From Streptomyces sp. SPB162 (GTDB lineage: Bacteria > Actinomycetota > Actinomycetes > Streptomycetales > Streptomycetaceae): 64,000 nt of DNA. Of this stretch, positions 38,405 through 46,130 are shown piece by piece. The notes under the pieces are model-generated. The model made no database searches, was not told the DNA's origin, and saw only the letters and a list, made by a program, of their open reading frames with translations. Where the stretch lies: contig NZ_JAQFII010000001.1 in assembly GCF_029504575.1 (NCBI RefSeq), positions 744,001-808,000 on the forward strand. The letters are read 5' to 3'. Position 1 is the first letter of the stretch. Every line of letters begins with the position of its first letter. Position numbers and translations under genes: made by a program.

Positions 38405-39880
38405 CTACTCCTGGATGCGCAGCGCCAGCGCGGGGCAGCGCCGGATCGCGCGCAGCGCTTTGGGGCGCAGCCGCGCGGGCAGTTCCATCGACGCCTGCTC
38501 CGGGTAGCCGTCGGCGTCCAACTGGACGACCTCGGGGAGGACGTCCACGCACAACCCGTGCCCCTGACACCGCGTCCAGTCCACGACGAGCCGCTCGGTG
38601 ACCTGCGGCGCGGGCGGCCGGGCCGCGGGGCTGCCGTTCAGGGTCAGTGGGAGCGTGCCGAGCACCGGGCGCCCGCAACCGCTGCCCAGCGCGTGGTCGT
38701 CGAAGTCGTCGGGGAACGCGGCCAGCGCGGATTCCACGAACGCCGAGGTCCCGTCGGGGTGGCTGCAGGCGCCGCGCTTGCGCACCGAGCGCATCCGGGC
38801 GCGCACGGCGTCCAGCGCGGCCTGCCCGCCGCCGTGGGCGGCCTGTTCGAGGACGTCGGCCAGCGCCGGCAGTCCCAGCACGCACGGCCCGCACTGGCCC
38901 GCGGTCTCCCCGGCCATCCAGCGCGTCACCCGCACGACCTCGCCGACCGGGCAGGTGTCCTCCGGCAGCGGCAGCACCGCTCCCGCGCCCAGCACGGCGC
39001 CGAACGAGGACAGTGACTCGCGCGAGACATCCGCCGCCTTCGCGGAGTACGGGTCCAACCACCGCCCGTGGTACCCGCCGACGAGGACGCCCTGACCGGG
39101 GCCGAGGCCGCACAGTTCCAGGACGTAGGTCAGCGGCACCCCGGTCGGGGTCTCCATCACCGAAGCGCCGGCGACGGTCAACAGCACCGTGCCGGGCTCG
39201 GTCGGCAGTCCCACCGACCGGTAGTCCAGCGCGCCCATCCGGGCGGCCACCGCGAGTTGGGCGTACGTCTCGGTGTTGGAGAACAAGGTGGGCACTCCGC
39301 CCAGGCCCCGATCGCTGGTGCGGATCGAGCGGCCGGACGGCAGCGTCGGACCGCCGTTGAGCCCGCTGGTCATCGCGGAACTCTCGCCGGTGACGAACCG
39401 TTCGGGCAGCCGCGTCACCCGCAGCCGGCGTCCGACCGGGCCGCGCTCGGCGATCGCGTCCTGCACCGACTGCTCGACGTCCTCCCGTGTCACGCCCAGG
39501 ACGACGTCCTCGGCGTTCAGGGCCTCCGCCGCCAGCAGCGCGCCGTCCAGCACCAGGTGCGGGGTGTGCAGCAGCAGCGCCGTGTCCTTCAGGCAACTGG
39601 GCTCGCCCTCGCTGCCGTTGACGATCACGGCGGTGCGCCCGTCGCGGCGCTCGGCCGCCCGGGTGACGGCCGTGAATTTGCGGGCGAAGGGGAAACCCGC
39701 TCCGCCGCGGCCGCGCAGGTCGATGTTCTCGGCCAGCGCCAGCAGTTCCTCCGGCCGCAGCCGGGGCAGCGAGCCGTGCACCGTCAGATGGGTGACGCGG
39801 TCCAGCCGCGCCACCTCGTCGAGACCGGCCAGCAGCCGGGGCGGCCCGACGCAGCCGATCGCCGGCCGGGGGCCGTTCAC
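38405..39880 (-). CDS. NuoF-type flavoprotein with C-terminal ferredoxin domain
   Basis: A 491-residue protein. The N-terminal NADH-dehydrogenase 51-kDa-like fold has the FMN/NADH-binding GRGGAGFPFARKF and VNGSEGEPSCLKD motifs. A NuoF-type iron-sulfur segment (CGPCVLGLPAL) is next, and the last ~60 residues form a single-cluster ferredoxin (CQGHGLC ... CPALAL). GTG 39880 overlaps the TGA of the upstream gene (GTGA). It probably passes electrons from NAD(P)H through flavin and Fe-S to the membrane partner encoded just upstream. This is not the respiratory complex I operon, because the other nuo genes are absent. Confidence 0.88.
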   Translation of the reverse strand: MNGPRPAIGCVGPPRLLAGLDEVARLDRVTHLTVHGSLPRLRPEELLALAENIDLRGRGGAGFPFARKFTAVTRAAERRDGRTAVIVNGSEGEPSCLKDTALLLHTPHLVLDGALLAAEALNAEDVVLGVTREDVEQSVQDAIAERGPVGRRLRVTRLPERFVTGESSAMTSGLNGGPTLPSGRSIRTSDRGLGGVPTLFSNTETYAQLAVAARMGALDYRSVGLPTEPGTVLLTVAGASVMETPTGVPLTYVLELCGLGPGQGVLVGGYHGRWLDPYSAKAADVSRESLSSFGAVLGAGAVLPLPEDTCPVGEVVRVTRWMAGETAGQCGPCVLGLPALADVLEQAAHGGGQAALDAVRARMRSVRKRGACSHPDGTSAFVESALAAFPDDFDDHALGSGCGRPVLGTLPLTLNGSPAARPPAPQVTERLVVDWTRCQGHGLCVDVLPEVVQLDADGYPEQASMELPARLRPKALRAIRRCPALALRIQE

Positions 39881-40791
39881 AGCCGCCACCCGGCGGTGCT
39901 GTCGACCCGTCCGTCGGCCCGGTCCGGCCGGTTGTCACGGATCTCATCGCGGCGCGCGGCGAAGGCCACCGAGCGCGGCGGCCGGTCGGGCTGGGCGGCG
40001 GCGGGAACGCGGTAGGCGGCCGGCGCCACGGGCGGGCCCGCGGCCACCCGCTGCTGCCGGGAGCGCAGGCGTATGGCGAGCACCCCGGCCACCCCCACCA
40101 GGCACAGGGCGTAGGAGACGGTCACCCAGCCGCTCGCGGGTCGGCCGGCCTTCAGGCCGTGCAGCAACGCGGCGCCCCAGGCCGGGTACGCGCTCATGTG
40201 CAGCGCCCGCCACCAGCGCGAACGCGCTCCGGAGGCGAACGCGCTGCGCACCGCTCCGGTCACCGCCACCGTCAGGAACAGGTAGCCCGCCAGGGTGCCC
40301 AGACCGATCATCAGCGGTTGCGGACCGTCGGTGAACGGCACCGCCGCCGCACCGGCGGTGGTCTCCTGCTGCTCGACCTTCACCCAGATGTGCAGCGCGA
40401 GGAAACCCAGTCCGCCGCTGGCCATGCCCCGGTGCACCCCCTGGGCGAGCAGCCGGTGGCTGGAGTGCAGCAGCAGGCGGTCGGTGGCGGCCAGCCCCCA
40501 CAGCACGGTGGCGGTCAGGCAGACCAGGGCCAGCACTCCCGCCCCGAAGTCCAGGAACGCCCAGGTCCGGGTGAAGGCGCCGACCTGGCCCGCGACGGTC
40601 GCCGTGAGTGAGAGCACCACAGCGAGGATGACGAACGTGACGGTCCGGCGCCCGCCGGCGCCGGACAGCAGAGGAGGCCGGCGGACGGCTCGCCGTCCAC
40701 CGGCCGCTGCGGCACGCAGCCTCCTTCGGTGCGACCGGCCCGCCGGGGTCGACCCGTACGGGCGGGGGGTGGACATGGGGGACAAAGGCAT
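39877..40791 (-). CDS. Ferric-reductase-like/cytochrome b transmembrane protein
   Basis: A 304-residue protein with ~6 membrane segments and histidines placed as haem ligands (LLLHSSHRLLAQGVHRG; FLALHIWVKVE; LHMSAYPAWGAALLHG), the pattern of the ferric-reductase-like transmembrane domain. A hydrophilic Pro/Arg C-terminal tail follows. ATG 40791 has GGGAGG about 9 nt upstream. It is the first gene of the operon and is translationally coupled to the NuoF-ferredoxin gene. It likely carries electrons across the membrane. Confidence 0.82.
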   Translation of the reverse strand: MPLSPMSTPRPYGSTPAGRSHRRRLRAAAAGGRRAVRRPPLLSGAGGRRTVTFVILAVVLSLTATVAGQVGAFTRTWAFLDFGAGVLALVCLTATVLWGLAATDRLLLHSSHRLLAQGVHRGMASGGLGFLALHIWVKVEQQETTAGAAAVPFTDGPQPLMIGLGTLAGYLFLTVAVTGAVRSAFASGARSRWWRALHMSAYPAWGAALLHGLKAGRPASGWVTVSYALCLVGVAGVLAIRLRSRQQRVAAGPPVAPAAYRVPAAAQPDRPPRSVAFAARRDEIRDNRPDRADGRVDSTAGWRL

Positions 40792-41332
40792 GGGGAAAGC
40801 CTCCCGAGCGGGGGGACCGAGCACTGCACGTCGCACCCGGAGCCCAGGGGGTGGAGAGCGGCGCTGCCGGGCGGCAGCTGGTGAGGACCGGGGCAGCACG
40901 GCCCGCACGGGGACGAGAAGAGCCGGAACGCGCCGCGACACAGCGGCGGGCGGACCGGCTCCGGTGCGGATTCTCGGAGGGTTCACCTCCACAGCCGATG
41001 AGCAGTGCCCGGGGTGCAGCAGCATCGCTCAACTTCCCAGCATCTCCACAAGATTTATCGCATCGTGACAAGTTCCTGCTTCCCCGTCGTCGTCACGGTG
41101 TGCAACTGCGGAAGATGCTCACCCAAGTGCTTCCGGTTCCGGCCGGACCGGGTCTAAACCGTCCCGGCCGCACCCTGGTGGTAAAGACCCGGCAAAACAA
41201 CGGGACCACTGGTGGGAAGCAACCTCTAGGAGGGCGCAGGAGGACCCTCAACTCCTCCGCCGGACAAGGACGACGGCGATGGAGGCAACCTCCGCAAGAC
41301 CTGTCCTCCCCCCAGGCAGGTCTTACCCCGGC
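40792..41332. promoter_or_regulatory. Divergent intergenic region with structured leader before the PucR gene
   Basis: This 541-bp region separates the electron-transfer operon from the PucR-type gene. Three hairpins lie in the last 100 bp: GGAGGA/TCCTCC (41239-41258), GGAGG-CAA-CCTCC (41281-41293) and AAGACCTG/CAGGTCTT (41296-41324) with a C6 apical loop. Alternating GGAGG and CCTCC blocks could form mutually exclusive pairs that hide or expose the ribosome-binding site. The rest shows an AT-richer patch (41046-41060) that could be a promoter. No gene was recognised. Confidence 0.5.
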
Positions 41333-42403
41333 ATGAACGAGGTAGAGATGTGCGAACTTCTTAACCGCATCTGGTCCCTCCCCCGTGGCGAATGGATCCG
41401 CGTTCTGCGCAAGGAACTTCCGTCACTGGCAGATGAGATGGTCGAAGCGCTGCGTCACGAGATTCCCGGCTTCGCCGGCCTTGTGCAGGACATGGGCCGC
41501 GAAACGGTCCGGCAAGGCCTCGAAGAAGCCCTGCTGACCGCTCTCGGCTACCGCACGCCACCGAAGGACGACGACATCCCCCAGGAGCTGACCACCCCCG
41601 CAGCCCCCCTCGACCGCTCACGCCAGGACCTGTTCAACGCCCTGACCGGAGCCACCGACGTACCACCGGCAGCCCTGCCGGAACTGGCCCGCAGGGCCGG
41701 CTGGCCGCTGCCCGAGACCATCCGCGCCGTCGCCGTCACCTCACCCGGCGAAACCCAGCAACTGGCGGCGGTGTTGGACGACTGCCTGGTCGGCATGGGC
41801 AGCGACGGCCCCTGCCTGCTGATACCCAGCCCCGACCCGGACACCCGCGGCACACTGGAGGCCGCTCTGCGCGGCCGCTCCACCGCCGTCGGCCACGCCG
41901 TCCCCGTCCGCGACGCCGCCTCCTCCCTACGCTGGGCGCGGCGCCTGCTGAACCTCACCCCCACCCCCCCAGGACCCGACGCCCGACCCGTCTTCGTCGA
42001 CGACCACCTCTCCACCCTGCTGCTGCTCCAGGACGAACCGCTGGCCAAAGCCCTGGCAGCCCGCTGGTTGCGCCCCCTGGCCGGACTGACACCCCGCCAG
42101 AGCGAACGCCTCGAACTGACCCTGCTCGCCTGGCTCGAAGGCGGCGGCGCACCCGAAGCAGCCAAAGCCCTCAGCGTGCACCCCCAGACCGTGCGCTACC
42201 GCATGCGCCAACTCGAGAAACTCTTCGGCCAGGGACTGCGCGACCCACGCACCCGCTTCGAACTGGAGATGGCCCTGCGCAGCCGCCGACTCATGGCCGA
42301 GATCGGACGCCGCAGCTCCCGGGTGACCCGCCGGGCACGCACCGTAGCCGTCGGCTTCCGCCCCCTGGTCGTCGCCCGCGAAGCCCGCGTCAACGGCCTC
42401 TGA
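41333..42403 (+). CDS. PucR/CdaR-type transcriptional regulator
   Basis: A 356-residue protein. An N-terminal helical region and a central ~170-residue ligand-sensing-like domain precede a C-terminal helix-turn-helix. The latter reads LELTLLAWLEGGGAPEAAKALSVHPQTVRYRMRQLEKLFG, the classic PucR C-terminal signature. The start is uncertain: ATG 41279 has AAGGA 8 nt upstream, and ATG 41348 has GAGGT 5 nt upstream; 41333 is between. A structured leader covers the upstream alternatives. Target genes are unknown. Confidence 0.85.
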   Translation: MNEVEMCELLNRIWSLPRGEWIRVLRKELPSLADEMVEALRHEIPGFAGLVQDMGRETVRQGLEEALLTALGYRTPPKDDDIPQELTTPAAPLDRSRQDLFNALTGATDVPPAALPELARRAGWPLPETIRAVAVTSPGETQQLAAVLDDCLVGMGSDGPCLLIPSPDPDTRGTLEAALRGRSTAVGHAVPVRDAASSLRWARRLLNLTPTPPGPDARPVFVDDHLSTLLLLQDEPLAKALAARWLRPLAGLTPRQSERLELTLLAWLEGGGAPEAAKALSVHPQTVRYRMRQLEKLFGQGLRDPRTRFELEMALRSRRLMAEIGRRSSRVTRRARTVAVGFRPLVVAREARVNGL

Positions 42404-42420
42404 CCCACCCGGCCACACCG

Positions 42421-42458
42421 CTCCGGCGGATCACACGACCCACCGTGATCCGCCGGAG
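42421..42458. terminator. Bidirectional terminator between convergent genes
   Basis: CTCCGGCGGATCAC (42421-42434) and its exact complement (42445-42458) form a 14-bp stem with a 10-nt loop in the 58-bp gap between the PucR and sigma genes. Confidence 0.8.
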
Positions 42459-42461
42459 ACG

Positions 42462-43268
42462 TCACAACCCCGCCGGCACCGCCGCGCGCATCGTCGCGTT
42501 CAGATCGACCAACTCGCGGTAGGCCCGCGCGCACGAACCGCACCCCGCCAGATGCCGCGCCAGCTCACGCCCGCGCACCGCACCGCTGCGCCGTATCGCC
42601 GCACCGATCATGGCACTGAAGTGACGGCACCGATCGTCACCCACACTGTCGACATGCGCGTGCAGATACGCCTCCCGCAACCCCTCACGGGCCCGGAAGG
42701 CCAACGACGTCACCCCACTGGGCGTCAGACCCAGCAGCGCCGCCACCTCCGCCGGCGAGTCGTTCTCCACCAGCGTGTGCCACAACACCGCCCGCCACCG
42801 CTCGGGCAACGTGTTGAAACTGCGCACCAGCAACTGACGGTCCTCACTGGCCAGCAACCGCTGCTGCGGATCACTGCCCGCCGACTGCTGCCACCACGAC
42901 GCGAAGTCCGCCGTCAGCAGCGCCCGACGATCCCCGGCACCCCACTCGATGGCCGTGTGCCGCACCACCGTCAGCAGATACGGCCGCCACGCCCCCCGCG
43001 GACCCGCCCCCGAACGCACCGCCTGGAACGTCCGGATGAACGCCTCCGACACCAGGTCCTCGGCATCGTGCACATCACGGCAGCACCGCTGCGCGTACGC
43101 CAGGACCGCGCCCCGGTGCCGGCGGTAGAGGATGTCCCCCGCGGCCGGGTTCGCCGTACCGCACCCATAGCCGTCCTTCAGCTGCCGGGTGAGCTCATCG
43201 TCACCCGGCCCGGCGTCCTGCCCCACCGTTGCGTCCCCGTCCTGCGCGGCTTCGAGAGAGCCCAGCAC
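42462..43268 (-). CDS. ECF sigma factor with C-terminal zinc-finger (anti-sigma-like) domain
   Basis: A 268-residue protein with sigma region 2 (RRHRGAVLAYAQRCCRDVHDAEDLVSEAF) and region 4 (LPERWRAVLWHTLVENDSPAEVAALLGLTPSGV). A ~70-residue C-terminal extension carries His/Cys residues in the zf-HC2 anti-sigma arrangement (ARHLAGCGSCARAYREL). Fusion of a zinc-binding anti-sigma-like module to the sigma itself suggests intramolecular control. GTG 43268 has GAGG 5 nt upstream; longer in-frame starts exist up to 43379. It is convergent with the PucR gene. Confidence 0.85.
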   Translation of the reverse strand: MLGSLEAAQDGDATVGQDAGPGDDELTRQLKDGYGCGTANPAAGDILYRRHRGAVLAYAQRCCRDVHDAEDLVSEAFIRTFQAVRSGAGPRGAWRPYLLTVVRHTAIEWGAGDRRALLTADFASWWQQSAGSDPQQRLLASEDRQLLVRSFNTLPERWRAVLWHTLVENDSPAEVAALLGLTPSGVTSLAFRAREGLREAYLHAHVDSVGDDRCRHFSAMIGAAIRRSGAVRGRELARHLAGCGSCARAYRELVDLNATMRAAVPAGL

Positions 43269-43414
43269 TGCCACCTCGCACCTTCGAGCGACCACGGAGT
43301 TCTCCGGATGCGGCCCCGGCTCCGTGGTCGTGTTCCGTGGGACGTGCGCCGTACCGTACGCGTTCCGCGGCCGCCGCACAGCACGGACCCCGGATTACCG
43401 CCCCCCACACGGCG

Positions 43415-43442
43415 GTGGCCCCGGAGACATCTCCGGGGCCAC
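43415..43442 (-). terminator. Strong hairpin after the DUF1996 gene
   Basis: GTGGCCCCGGAGA (43415-43427) and TCTCCGGGGCCAC (43430-43442) form a perfect 13-bp stem with a minimal CA loop, between the DUF1996 stop (43545) and the sigma gene start. It most likely ends the DUF4142-DUF1996 transcript. Confidence 0.7.
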
Positions 43443-43544
43443 GCCGACTCGGGACCGGGCGGGGGCATGGGGAGCGCCCGACCCCGAGGACCTAACGGAG
43501 CCCGCCGCGCCGGATCACCCGGGCCACGGAACTCCCCCGCCGCA

Positions 43545-45029
43545 TCAGCACCTGCGACCGCTGTTCACGCAGTTCACCGCCTGACGCATCAAACGGTCCG
43601 ACATCGCCTCGACGAAGTCACCGTGATCGGTCACCGGCTTGTGCAACTGCTCGGGGAAACTGTCCACGGCGATCCGCGACCCCTGCGGAACGCTGTAGGT
43701 GATCCGCTCCACCAGCGCCGGAATCGCCTTGAACCCCTTGGCACACGCACCGTTGCGATCCGCGAAGGCCACATGCGTCCGGTGGTTGGCACTGTCGATG
43801 TTCTTGCCGTCCCAGCAACTCTGGAAATTGAAGGTCCGCACCACGTCACTGCCCTGCGGGCAGATCGGGTACTTGTCCTTCAACTGCCGGTTCTCGAACC
43901 CGGTGCAGCTCCACGACGCGTTGGCGTTGGCCGTCCCGTTCGTGAACGCTTTCGCGTCACCCGTGATGATCCGCAAGAAACGGGGCATCGCGGTCACCTT
44001 GGACACCGCACTGCCATCCATCCGGATCGTGACGCTCTTGGGCTGCAGAATCGTGCCGACGTTGGCGTCCTGGCCACCACCCGGCGCGTTCACATCCGGG
44101 CCCTGCCCGGCGTTCTGCACCCGCAGCACCGGCCAGTAGTACGCCGACTGGTCCCCGTTGGTGCACGTCGTACCGGCGGCGGCGAGCGAGTCGTTGGTGG
44201 AGAACGCGTCCGTGGTCTTGTTGCCCACGTAGTCGTGCATGTGGTGCGCACCGTTGCTCACACCGGGCGCGACGATGACATTGTCCGGATTCAGGTGCTT
44301 GTCCTCGTTACGACCGCACCTCGAGGTGAACGAACCGGTCGACGCACCCGCCCGCGCCCGCGGCTTCACCACGTTCGGCCTGACCTTCGTGATGTCGACG
44401 AAGTCGGCCTTCGACGGACCCTTGCCCTGCTTCTTGTTCTGGGCCTGACCCGACTGGTCCTGTACGGCCACGCCCTGGCCATCCTGCGCGGCCTGCCCAT
44501 CCTGCGCGACCTGCCCGTCCTGCACCGCAGCGGCGTCCTGCTGACCACCCCCGGTATCACCCGGCTTCACATCCGTGGCCTTCATCGCACAGGCACTCAG
44601 CTCGTCCAACCCCGCCGGCGGCTGCGCCACCTGCGCTATCGCGTTGTCGATCTTCGCGATCGTGCCACTGCGCTTCTGCTGCAGCTCACCGAGCGACGTG
44701 CCGGCTTCCCACTGACCCGCCGCCAGCTTCTTGTACGACTCCGCGACCTGCGCGTCGAGCTCCGCCAGATTCTGGTCGACCTCCGGCTTGGCCTGCTGGG
44801 GAACATCCCGCAACCGGTCCCCCACATCGGGACACGCGATCGTGGACGCCCCCGCCTGCTCGGCCTGCTGGCCGGCCTGCTGCCCGGTCTGCGCCGCGTC
44901 CCGCCGCGAACCGCCGGCCGACGCGTTCGCCGCGACGAACGCCACCCCGCCCGCGCCCAACACCAGCGCGGTGACCACCGCGATGGCCTTGTTCGGCAGG
45001 CGGGAACGTTTATGGTCCTTCTTGCTCAT
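43545..45029 (-). CDS. Secreted DUF1996-domain protein
   Basis: A 494-residue exported protein: an N-terminal basic stretch and hydrophobic helix (AIAVVTALVLGAGGVAFVA) with ASA-type cleavage. A ~170-residue Gln/Asp/Ala-rich low-complexity stalk (VQDGQVAQDGQAAQDGQG) follows, then the DUF1996 domain (FVDITKVRPN, HMHDYVGNKTTDAFS, FNFQSCWDGKNIDS, HRTHVAFAD) rich in conserved His, Cys and Asp. DUF1996 is common in fungal and actinomycete secretomes and its catalytic role is unproven. It starts 4 bp after the upstream DUF4142 gene, so the two form an operon. Confidence 0.88.
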   Translation of the reverse strand: MSKKDHKRSRLPNKAIAVVTALVLGAGGVAFVAANASAGGSRRDAAQTGQQAGQQAEQAGASTIACPDVGDRLRDVPQQAKPEVDQNLAELDAQVAESYKKLAAGQWEAGTSLGELQQKRSGTIAKIDNAIAQVAQPPAGLDELSACAMKATDVKPGDTGGGQQDAAAVQDGQVAQDGQAAQDGQGVAVQDQSGQAQNKKQGKGPSKADFVDITKVRPNVVKPRARAGASTGSFTSRCGRNEDKHLNPDNVIVAPGVSNGAHHMHDYVGNKTTDAFSTNDSLAAAGTTCTNGDQSAYYWPVLRVQNAGQGPDVNAPGGGQDANVGTILQPKSVTIRMDGSAVSKVTAMPRFLRIITGDAKAFTNGTANANASWSCTGFENRQLKDKYPICPQGSDVVRTFNFQSCWDGKNIDSANHRTHVAFADRNGACAKGFKAIPALVERITYSVPQGSRIAVDSFPEQLHKPVTDHGDFVEAMSDRLMRQAVNCVNSGRRC

Positions 45030-45033
45030 GAGA

Positions 45034-45771
45034 TCACTTCACTTCACTTCGTTGTTCCGGAGTCGAAACGGAAGCCGTGACGGTGACCACCGGCTTCCCG
45101 GAGGGCGAGGCCCCGTCAGCGAGCGCGCCGTAGTCGACGAGCCCGGATTCCTCGAGAACCGAGATGTGGTCCAGGACCACGGTGTTGGCCCGCGTGGCCA
45201 AGGACCGCACCATCGAGTTACGGGTCTGCCCCCGCACCTGCGCCACCAATGCGAACACCTTCCCGTGCGCACGACGCAACAGATTCACGAACACCCGGTC
45301 GTACTCAGCGCCCTGGGCGGCGTCCATCTGGGCCAGCCAGCCCCGCTGATCCGCGTTCGGCTGATTCGGCAGATCGACGTGGAGCGCCTGACCCACCTGG
45401 AGCACCCGCGCATCCAACTCGGTGTGCCCGTCGATGAGATGCCTGCCCGCGGTCCTGATCGATTCCTGCGTACCGCGCTGCTGCGCCTGGTGCCCGGCGG
45501 GGCCCTCCCACAGCCCGGCCAGCCGCACCTTCCGGACGAAATCCCGGTCGGTCGGCGTCAGCGGCCCGTACTGCGTGTTCTGAATTCCCAGCCCGTCGTC
45601 CGTGATCGTCGGAGGGGCGGCCACCGCGGAATTCTGGCCACCGAACTTCTGCATGGGGATCAGCAACGCCACGAGCGTCACCGCGAGAGCGCCGATGACC
45701 AGGACGGTTCCGGTGGTGTACCGGAAGCCGACGGACGCGCTGAGGGCGGATCGCCGGACGATTGTCCGCAC
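45034..45771 (-). CDS. Exported DUF4142 (ferritin-like) protein
   Basis: A 245-residue protein with one N-terminal membrane helix (TTGTVLVIGALAVTLVALL) and a DUF4142 helical domain (LTPTDRDFVRKVRLAGLWEG...; AEYDRVFVNLLRRAHGKVF). DUF4142 proteins are predicted ferritin-like four-helix bundles of the cell envelope. GTG 45771 has AAGGAGG about 5 nt upstream. The first gene of a two-gene unit with DUF1996. Confidence 0.87.
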   Translation of the reverse strand: MRTIVRRSALSASVGFRYTTGTVLVIGALAVTLVALLIPMQKFGGQNSAVAAPPTITDDGLGIQNTQYGPLTPTDRDFVRKVRLAGLWEGPAGHQAQQRGTQESIRTAGRHLIDGHTELDARVLQVGQALHVDLPNQPNADQRGWLAQMDAAQGAEYDRVFVNLLRRAHGKVFALVAQVRGQTRNSMVRSLATRANTVVLDHISVLEESGLVDYGALADGASPSGKPVVTVTASVSTPEQRSEVK

Positions 45772-46130
45772 AGTGCCTCCTTGCCGCTTGCCGGGAGGGG
45801 GCCAACGCGGAGGATCCGCACCGACATACGGCGGCGGGCACCACCTTCCCGGGGTGCCACCGGACGCTAGTGCCGGATGTGCCACTTCGGTTGAGGGATC
45901 ATCACCATTGGATAAACATCGGAGTGATATCGGCGATGACTGCTACCGTGCCGTACTCGCGTGTGCACTGGCCTCCGACGGCGGCGTGAACACACCCCGA
46001 CCACACCCCGACCACGCCGCGAACCCGCCGCGAACCCGGCGCCGACCCACCGTTGAACACGGCAGACCGGTGGGAACGGCGACCACGAGGATCACCGCTC
46101 CCACCGGCCAGGACACTGGGCCTACAGCAC
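45772..46130. other. Intergenic region upstream of the DUF4142-DUF1996 operon
   Basis: This 359-bp gap must hold the operon promoter. GCGGCGTG (45981-45988) and CACGCCGC (46013-46020) form a stem around two copies of CACACCCCGAC, which may be a terminator for the GH16 gene. Otherwise nothing recognisable is present. Confidence 0.4.

Noticed and set aside
38405..39880. Complex I (nuo) operon
   Set aside because: Only a NuoF-like gene is present, fused to a ferredoxin and coupled to a ferric-reductase-like gene; other nuo genes are missing.
41296..41324. 6C RNA motif
   Set aside because: Only one hairpin has a C6 loop; the motif needs two, and the genomic context does not match. It is kept as part of a structured leader.
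40851..41332. Extra protein-coding gene in the 40.8-41.3 kb gap
   Set aside because: The open frame there is Arg/Gly-rich without codon-position bias and overlaps leader hairpins, so it looks non-coding.
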